The notes under the pieces: model-generated
What the model was told of the DNA's origin: nothing
Databases searched by the model: none
The model's input: only the letters and a program-made list of their open reading frames with translations
Made by a program: the position numbers and the translations under genes
NCBI GenBank assembly: GCA_963680875.1
Contig: OY804579.1
Coordinates: forward strand, 13,345,506 to 13,409,505
Direction: 5' to 3'
Source: Bathymodiolus brooksi
Taxonomy: Eukaryota > Mollusca > Bivalvia > Mytilida > Modiolidae
Length of the DNA: 64,000 nt
Part shown: positions 56,265 to 64,000 of the stretch, one piece after another
Position numbering within the stretch: position 1 is the stretch's first letter
Layout: each line of letters starts with the position of its first letter

Positions 56265-59200
56265 TAGTGTTAATTATCATATTATATTTAAGTCTACATT
56301 TACTTAATATACAGAAGGACCTCACACTTTAATATTTACCATCATATTATATTTAAGTCTACATTTACTTAATATACAGTAGGACCTGACACCTTAATAT
56401 TTACCATCATATTATATTTAATTCTACATTTACTTAATATACAGAAGGACCTGACACCTTAATGTTTACTATCATATTATATTTAAGTCTACATTTACTT
56501 AATATACAGAAGGACCTGACACCTTAATGTTTACTATCATATTATATTTAAGTCTACATTTACTTAATATACAGATGGACATGACACCTTAATGTTTACC
56601 ATCATATTATATTTAAGTCTACATTTACTTAATATACAGATGGACATGACACCTTAATGTTTACTATCATATTATATTTAAGTCTACATCTACTTAATAT
56701 ACAGAAGGACCTGACACCTTAATGTTTACCATCATATTATATTTAAGTCTACATTTACTTAATATACAGAAGGACCTGACACCTTAATGTTTACTATCAT
56801 ATTATATTTAAGCCTACATTTACTTAATATACAGATGGACCTGACACCTTAATGTTTACCATCATATTATATTTAAGTCTACATCTACTTAATATACAGA
56901 AGGACCTGACACCTTAATGTTTACTATCATATTATATTTAAGTCTACATTTACTTAATATACAGAAGGACCTGACACCTTAATGTTTACTATCATATTAT
57001 ATTTAAGTCTACATTTACTTAATATACAGAAGGACATGACACCTTAATGTTTACCATCATATTATATTTAAGTCTACATTTACTTAATATACAGAAGGGC
57101 CTGACACCTTAATGTTTACTATCATATTATATTTAAGTCTACATTTACTTAATATACAGAAGGACCTGACACCTTAATGTTTACTATCATATTATATTTA
57201 AGTCTACATTTACTTAATATACAGAAGGACCTGACACCTTAATGTTTACTATCATATTATATTTAAGTCTACATTTACTTAATATACAGAAGGACCTGAC
57301 ACCTTAATGTTTACTATCATATTATATTTAAGTCTACATTTACTTAATATACAGAAGGACCTGACACTTTAATGTTTACCATCATATTATATTTAAGTCT
57401 ACATTTACTTAATATACAGATGGACATGACACCTTAATGTTTACCATCATATTATATTTAAGTCTACATTTACTTAATATACAGAAGGACCTGACACCTT
57501 AATGTTTACCATCATATTATATTTAAGTCTACATTTACTTAATATACAGAAGGACATGACACCTTAATGTTTACCATCATATTATATTTAAGTCTACATT
57601 TACTTAATATACAGAAGGACCTGACACCTTAATGTTTACCATCATATTATATTTAAGTCTACATCTACTTAATATACAGAAGGATCTGACACCTTAATGT
57701 TTACTATCATATTATATTTAAGTCTACATTTACTTAATATACAGAAGGACATGACACCTTAATGTTTACCATCATATTATATTTAAGTCTACATTTACTT
57801 AATATACAGAAGGACCTGACACCTTAATGTTTACTATCATATTATATTTAAGTCTACATTTACTTAATATACAGAAGGACATGACACCTTAATGTTTACC
57901 ATCATATTATATTTAAGTCTACATTTACTTAATATACAGAAGGACCTGACACCTTAATGTTTACTATCATATTATATTTAAGTCTACATTTACTTAATAT
58001 ACAGATGAACATGACACCTTAATGTTTACCATCATATAATATTTAAGTCTACATTTACTTAATATACAGAAGGACATGACACCTTAATGTTTACCATCAT
58101 ATTATATTTAAGTCTACATTTACTTAATATACAGAAGGACCTGACACCTTAATATTTACTATCATATTATATTTAAGTCTACATTTACTTAATATACAGA
58201 AGGACCTGACACCTTAATGTTTACCATCATATTATATTTAAGTCTACATTTACTTAATATACAGAAGGACATGACACCTTAATGTTTACCATCATATTAT
58301 ATTTAAGTCTACATTTACTTAATATACAGAAGGACCTGACACTTTAATGTTTACCATCATATTATATTTAAGTCTACATTTACTTAATATACAGAAGGAC
58401 ATGACACCTTAATGTTTACCATCATATTATATTTAAGTCTACATTTACTTAATATACAGAAGGACCTGACACCTTAATATTTACCATCATATTATATTTA
58501 AGTCTACATTTACTTAATATACAGAAGGACCTGACACCTTAATGTTTACCATCATATTATATTTAAGTCTACATTTACTTAATATACAGAAGGACCTGAC
58601 ACCTTAATGTTTACCATCATATTATATTTAAGTCTACATTTACTTAATATACAGAAGGACATGACACCTTAATGTTTACCATCATATTATATTTAAGTCT
58701 ACATTTACTTAATATACAGAAGGACCTGACACCTTAATATTTACTATCATATTATATTTAAGTCTACATTTACTTAATATACAGAAGGACCTGACACCTT
58801 AATATTTACTATCATATTATATTTAAGTCTACATCTACTTAATATACAGAAGGATCTGACACCTTAATGTTTACTATCATATTATATTTAAGTCTACATT
58901 TACTTAATATACAGATGGACTGACACCTTAATATTTACTATCATATTATATTTAAATCTACATTTATTTAATATACAGAAGGACCTGACACCTTAATGTT
59001 TACCATCATATTATATTTAAGTCTACATTTACTTAATATACAGAAGGATCTGACACCTTAATATTTACTATCATATTATATTTAAGTCTACATTTACTTA
59101 ATATACAGAAGGACCTGACACCTTAATGTTTACCATCATATTATATTTAATTCTACATTTACTTAATATACAGAAGGACCTGACACCTTAATGTTTACCA

Positions 59201-59412
59201 TCATATTATATTTAAGTCTACATTTACTTAATATACAGAAGGACATGACACCTTAATGTTTACCATCATATTATATTTAAGTCTACATTTACTTAATATA
59301 CAGAAGGACCTGACACCTTAATGTTTACCATCATATTATATTTAAGTCTACATTTACTTAATATACAGAAGGACATGACACCTTAATGTTTACCATCATA
59401 TTATATTTGTGT
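56265..59412. repeat. 65-bp minisatellite, ~48 copies
   Basis: Unit 'aatatacagaaggacctgac' + 'accttaatgtttaccatcat' + 'attatatttaagtctacatt' + 'tactt'. Highly uniform, with alternations at a few sites (aaggacc / tggacat / aggacat; ttacc / ttact). One unit near 58920 lacks a base. No extended ORF. Diverged relatives with a similar period continue beyond the composite element at 61624-61850. Confidence 0.96.
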
Positions 59413-59427
59413 CTTTCTACATTTACC

Positions 59428-61623
59428 AGGTGTATTACCACTAAACATGGGTACCAGTCGAAAAGAACGTATGGGAAAGTAGTACGTAAACAGAAAATGG
59501 ATTCCTACATTGTTGGATAAAAGATAAACCCTATTAGATACTGCAAAATACTGAATGTCAGCAGAAACCTACATATTTTAGGATAATTTTAAGCCCATAT
59601 TTGATGTCCTTGTGGTTTTTAATAAAAAATTGATTGCATTGGAAAGAAACCACCTGAATTTGTGTTAAATCGAAAGTGAAAGTAGGATTTTTGACGGTAG
59701 ACATCTTCAGACTGTCTGTTTTTTCTTATATGCCATTAAATGTATGTTGATTTTCGGAGTTAAGCTTCCAATTAGGTACCCCTTCCATGAGATATGAGTG
59801 TCACTTAGATTAAACTTAAGATGAATCCTGTATGAAAGCTCAATTTTTTTTAATTTAACATAGAAGGCTATGGAGAATTCTTTAGTGGTATTACACCTTT
59901 TAGGCAAAAAACAAGAAACTTAATTTTGATGGTACCACGCTCAGATTGGCTTTGAACAGTCACAACAGACCCAGTTTGACATTTTCCACACCAAAATGTT
60001 ACAAAATACATCAAGGTGTCATGTTACAGCTTCAATATGAATATTATGCAATATTTTGGAAAATATTCCCCATGCACTAGATGTACATGCACAGAGGGTA
60101 TTGAAATATAACTTTATACTTATTTATGACTGTACAATTATTGAGACTGGTAGATTTAATGTGTTTTTGTAGTAAAAGGGCAGATGATGTTGAAAAAGAT
60201 TGCTAAAATTAAGAATTTTAACAATTTCATGTTGCGACATTTAGTTGACTTCAAATACGGTATATGGTGATACCGTTTTTGAAAATTTTATAATCCTACT
60301 TGTTTTTACTCATATATTTTGATAGTTATAGTTAGAACACATGTAAAATGTACATATGAAAAAATATAAGGGTATAGAAAGCAGCTTTATTTCAGAATTA
60401 TGTACTTAAAACCAGGTAATTTTAGTGATCCCAGGAAAATTGTATTTGTCACTGGACATTTACTGTTAATTTTTCAAATTGTCAATGTGGATTTTATATT
60501 TTAGAGTATAAATTGACTGTAAATGTACATTTGTGCATCCGGCTAACTTGAAACATAACAAAAGTTGTCAAGAAACATTCATTTATTGAGTTTTGAAGAA
60601 AATTACAGTTGCAGGTCACAAGAAATAACAGAAACCTGAAAATCAACAATCATAATTTTACATATTTTGGGCAGTTTGAAGTAATTTTCGCTTAATATCT
60701 AGGTATTAGGTCTTATTTAATGTCTTGCAATGCATAATTAATGGGAACATAGCATGAATTAACATAATTTAGTATATTGTGAGATCATTTCTAGGAGGCA
60801 AAAAAAAAGGGGGGGTATGCTTAAAATAAAATTTTTCATATTAATTAGATGTTAAATGTACAAATGAAGCATATATACATGACATAAGTTGCTTATTGTG
60901 TTGAAAATCAGCTTCATACTTGTAATATATTGAGATAAAAAGCCATTGTCATGTTATTTCACAATCTGAACTCAACAGCTGAAAAATCAGATTTTTTCAT
61001 TAAAAGCTTGATGGAGGTACCTTTGCATATGGACATTAATTCTGTCAAATATTGGACTGCCATATACCTGATATAGTTTTTTTGACTGGATATTGATATA
61101 GGAATATAAATAAGGCAAAGAAAAGGTTAAAGAAACAAGTTTTTATTGCTCTTAGGTGTATTACCACTAAACATGGGTACCAGTCGAAATGAACGCATGG
61201 GAAAGTAGTAGTAAACAGAAAATGGATTCCTACATTGTTGGATAAAAGATAAACCCTATTAGATACTGCAAAATACTGAATGTCAGCAGAAACCTACATA
61301 TTTTAGGATAATTTTAAGCCCATATTTGATGTCCTTGTGGTTTTTAATAAAAAATTGATTGCATTGGAAAGAAACCACCTGAATTTGTGTTAAATCGAAA
61401 GTGAAAGTAGGATTTTTGACGGTAGACATCTTCAGACTGTCTGTTTTTTCTTATATGCCATTAAATGTATGTTGATTTTCGGAGTTAAGCTTCCAATTAG
61501 GTACCCCTTCCATGAGATATGAGTGTCACTTAGATTAAACTTAAGATGAATCCTGTATGAAAGCTCAATTTTTTTTAATTTAACATAGAAGGCTATGGAG
61601 AATTCTTTAGTGGTATTACACCT
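59428..61623. mobile_element. Composite element with 470-bp direct terminal repeats
   Basis: Two almost identical copies of a 470-bp sequence (59428-59898 and 61154-61623, only a few differences) flank 1255 bp. Each copy has inverted ends, AGGTGTATTACCACTAAA and the near complement of it at the other end. A 3-bp 'acc' flanks both outer edges. The interior has no long ORF and no clear PBS or polypurine tract. Either an LTR-like or TRIM-like element with unusual AG...CT ends, or two MITEs mobilised or duplicated together. The 66-codon ORFs in both copies are not genes. Confidence 0.75.
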
Positions 61624-62299
61624 ACCAGACATGACTGATGCACTGACATATTATTTGTGCTATGATGCTAGATTTTAGTTTATATTTACCCAACATGAAT
61701 CACGAACGGTGCCTTTATTGCTTGCCATAATTCTAGATTGGAGTCTACGCTTACCCAACATTAGACTTGAACTAACATATTAGTTCCACTCTTCTGCTAG
61801 GCTGAATGTTTAACATTTACCCGAAATGTGACTTGACCTGACCACATGAAAGACCCGCCATGAAAGGAAAATTGACACAATCTTGTTTAGTTTTCTCCCA
61901 GATATGAGACCACCCACGAGCTATGAACTGATACATTTATTCTTTCTCTTGTTCTACAAGAAAGATCCGTCATGACGAATATCGCTCTACACTATTATCT
62001 ATCGTGACGAACGAACTGACACTTAACATAGATATGAAACCCATGAGTTGTGAACTGAGCCAGTAGTGCTAAAAGGCATGACGTATAAACATTTATCACA
62101 CTCATGTTCACTCTGCATGCAGCAAAAATGTCATACATAAACAGATACTGTATTTACTCTTATTGTCGCTCTTATAACTCAATTAAGTACTAGTATGATA
62201 TTGTTCCAGATATGTTGTAGCAATTGATTGGTACATTACACTTGATACAGGTGGTAAATTCCACTTATTTACATTAAGAGTACACCGACATGTACAAAC
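61624..62299. repeat. Diverged relatives of the 65-bp array, then intron
   Basis: 'tttacccagacatgac'-like blocks recur at 61624, about 61687, 61750 and 61818 ('atttacccaacatga', 'cttacccaacattaga', 'atttacccgaaatgtga') with a spacing near 65-70 bp. They look like old units of the adjacent array. From about 61870 to 62299 is unassigned intron. Confidence 0.5.
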
Positions 62300-62398
62300 C
62301 TTATGAATTGAGTTTTCATCATAAGCTTCTTCTGTTGGCAGCGTTCGGCCATTTGTAATAACTTTTAATCCAGGACCTGGAGTGCCTTTATCTGCCAT
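62300..62398 (-). CDS. Rab26/Rab37-like small GTPase, exon 1 (start codon)
   Basis: Minus-strand ATG at 62398-62396 in a good initiation context (G at -3, G at +4). 33 codons reading MADKGTPGPGLKVITNGRTL then PTEEAYDENSIHK, followed by the donor AAG|GTTTGT. Phase 0 matches exon 2 at 32279-32389, and 'NSIHK' + 'TILVGDSGVGKT' gives a natural Rab start, with the variable N-terminus running into beta-strand 1. The first 25 residues form the usual non-conserved extension. The frame stays open for another 38 codons past the donor by chance. The link to exon 2 is inferred from phase, strand and sense; a cDNA would decide it. Confidence 0.75.
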
Positions 62399-62863
62399 AC
62401 CGTCCCAAGAAAGAATATACTCTTAATTTAACGAATGTTGTAACCCTACACTGCAAAGGTCATCCAAATGAAGCACGTTTCCTAATACAGATGATAGATT
62501 GACATTCCCTAGCTATAAATCTATCAGCATTTAATATTTAACTATAGCAACGCACAGGAAAGCAAAAACTGTGGAATTTAGTTACAACGCATTATTCTCC
62601 ATAGAAAACTAACATGTGATAAAAAAAAATGTCCATCGATTCCTCCACGTACAATTACTACAATAAAATGTTTAATAAGATTGACTTTCCAAAACAAGCA
62701 TCACTTGTGTATCACTGAAGAAATATTGAACGATCCTGTGAGTCTTGTGTAGAGACCAAGATCGATAGCAATCCCCATGTTTATATCCTTCAATCACGGA
62801 CATCACAGTAGATATGCTGTCTTTACTGTTTTGATTGTGATTAAAGATTAAAAACAAGTTATT

Positions 62864-62898
<35 letters not shown>

Positions 62899-63377
62899 GT
62901 TTTATCTTATTAAAATAGGGTTATCAATAGACATTGACCGGAAGAAAACAATGACAACATGGAGGGGATATACAAGCTAAACATGAATAGAAATCTACAT
63001 TGAATCATGTAAAGAATTGATGGATGTCTGCAATTGATAATCAATAGATTTATGACATTTTTTTCCATTTATAGTCGGAGCATCACTGACATTGTGTCAA
63101 TTTACAAGGGAAATATAAACAGAATTAATTCAATCATTAAATAGTGGTAGGCATAATTCTAATTGAAGGTGTGAATAATTTTTTAATTGAAATTGATATA
63201 TTTTATTTCAATCATGTTTTGTTTACCATTTCTTTTTTCTTTTTTATTAGCATCCTATTAGTATTTTCATGCTTCAAATGATTAAGAAAATAGGTACATC
63301 CTTAACAGGATAAACATATACTTATTATGATAACACGTTGTCTATATATCGAAGCGAAAATTAAGGATGCCGGCTGC
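62399..63377 (-). promoter_or_regulatory. 5' flank of the Rab-like gene with an (AT)n tract
   Basis: This would hold the 5' UTR and promoter on the minus strand. I see no clear TATA or initiator. A perfect (TA)n microsatellite lies at about 62867-62896. The rest is AT-rich, unassigned. Confidence 0.35.
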
Positions 63378-63521
63378 ATGTTTCTTATATCACAGGATCC
63401 CTTCGATGAAGTTCATGCTATAAAATCATAAGACCAAGAAAGTAATGATATGTTTCTTATATCACAGGATCCCTTCGATGAAGTTCATGCTATAAAATCA
63501 CAAGACCAAGAAAGTAATGCT
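63378..63521 (+). repeat. 72-bp tandem duplication
   Basis: 'atgtttcttatatcacagga' + 'tcccttcgatgaagttcatg' + 'ctataaaatcacaagaccaa' + 'gaaagtaatgct' occurs at 63378 and 63450 with three differences. 'tttcttatatcacag' resembles a splice acceptor, and after it the second copy is open for DPFDEVHAIKSQDQES. The first copy has TAA instead of CAA. A duplicated exon or pseudo-exon is possible but unproven. Confidence 0.7.
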
Positions 63522-63724
63522 ACGCTGTTTGTTCTCATTAGAAAGGAAACACTTTGTTGTAAACTAGTATCACCAAATTCGACAAAAATGTTGTTGATCA
63601 AAACGACACCGATTTTCACAATATCATCTTTCCAAAACCAATAGATATATCTGCTTGTGCCATTTTTTGAATAATAAAAACGAAAGAAGGAATAGTTTCC
63701 GGATAGACATAACCATATTCAAGC

Positions 63725-63905
63725 ATAGCAAAAAAACGATGTTCGGTTCGTCTTTACCACCAGTTGTTTGTGGGAGCGTTCATGTCTTATTTACGTTATT
63801 TGTCTTTGCGTGAGTATAGTGGTTTCCAACACATATTGTCTTGTGTTGCCAGTTTCTCTGGATTGTTCATATTTGATTGCCCCTTCGGTATTCTCTAAGG
63901 TTTAT
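63725..63905 (+). mobile_element. T2 tail repeat
   Basis: 'aacgatgttcggttcgtctt', 'taccaccagttgtttgtggg', 'cttatttacgttatttgtct', 'tggattgttcatatttgatt' and 'gccccttcggtattctctaa': a nearly complete T2 in sense orientation. Confidence 0.78.
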
Positions 63906-64000
63906 CAAAATAAACAATTTGTATAACCCTTGGTCAGGACGAACAATTGAAACTCATTGAAAGACTATTCCACTATTCGAGAACTGGTTTACGTGCAGTT

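Larger units (their letters stand above)
32390..62299 (-). other. Rab-like gene intron 1 (about 29.9 kb)
   Basis: Inferred from the donor at 62299-62298 (AAG|GTTTGT) and the acceptor just upstream of 32389 (ttacag). It contains the 47-, 55-, 35- and 65-bp arrays, two PLE relics, SINEs, MITEs and the ribozyme-like repeats. The inference depends on exon 1 and exon 2 belonging to one transcript, supported by matching phase and sense. Confidence 0.65.

Noticed and set aside
59428..61623. A standard LTR retrotransposon
   Set aside because: No TG...CA ends, no primer-binding site or polypurine tract and no gag/pol. Kept only as a composite element.
59707..61632. Two copies of a 66-codon minus-strand ORF
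   Set aside because: They are identical only because they lie in the 470-bp direct repeats. No domain, no start context.
32300..62398. Additional Rab exons in the window
   Set aside because: I looked for WDTAGQ-, NKxD- and Cys-tail-encoding sequence on the minus strand to the left of exon 2 and saw none, so no further exon is claimed.

Overview
This is eukaryotic, AT-rich, gene-poor DNA, most probably from a marine bivalve close to Mytilus. There are no bacterial-style operons. A Rab GTPase exon is flanked by AG/GT splice sites. tRNA-derived SINEs, Penelope-like elements (PLEs), a decayed LINE, hAT/mariner-type MITEs and hammerhead-ribozyme-like relics occur throughout. The placement in Mytilidae rests on my familiarity with several of the dispersed repeats, not on a search.

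Gene content: the only host gene I can support lies on the minus strand. Exon 1 (62300-62398, ATG start, 33 codons) and exon 2 (32279-32389, 37 codons) are both in phase 0. Joined, they read as the N-terminus of a Rab26/Rab37-type small GTPase with the P-loop GDSGVGKT. Intron 1 would be 29.9 kb. Intron 2 runs at least from 32278 to the left edge, because I found no later Rab exon in the window. Most of the window is therefore probably intronic.

Layout: 1-1010, 38-bp hairpin-unit array split by a dispersed repeat; 2332-3650, LINE reverse-transcriptase relic split by a hAT MITE; 4081-5380, repeat fragments with ribozyme-like relics; 6258-7446, 53-bp and 32-bp arrays; 8368-9775, 54-bp array; 10020-16850, SINE and a 5.8-kb 48-bp array; 18305-22860, palindrome and a 4-kb 30-bp array; 23762-25905, PLE C-terminus, its 3' tail and a 23-bp array; 27130-28800, array of nuclear-receptor-like motifs; 29954-30835, foldback MITE and 72-bp repeats; 32279-33225, Rab exon 2 and a PLE relic; 34240-40190, SINE, 47-bp array, ribozyme monomers, MITE and 55-bp array; 42580-45100, PLE tail dimer and PLE RT relic; 47360-50180, minisatellite with a nested TIR element, then palindromes; 51000-55992, dispersed repeats, hAT MITE, nested SINE and a TGTCTCC element; 56265-61623, 65-bp array and a composite element with 470-bp direct repeats; 62300-62398, Rab exon 1; 63378-63905, 72-bp duplication and a repeat tail.

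Main idea: about a third of the window is tandem arrays, and at least five of them are internal amplifications of pieces of dispersed elements. The 48-bp, 47-bp and 23-bp arrays come from three different segments of one repeat that directly follows a PLE stop codon at 23872. The 55-bp array sits inside a ribozyme-bearing ~270-bp monomer. The 30-bp array sits inside a third dispersed family. An 89-bp two-copy duplication at 42584 looks like an early stage of the same process. All long ORFs in the window (up to 1093 codons) are frame-periodic artefacts of these arrays.
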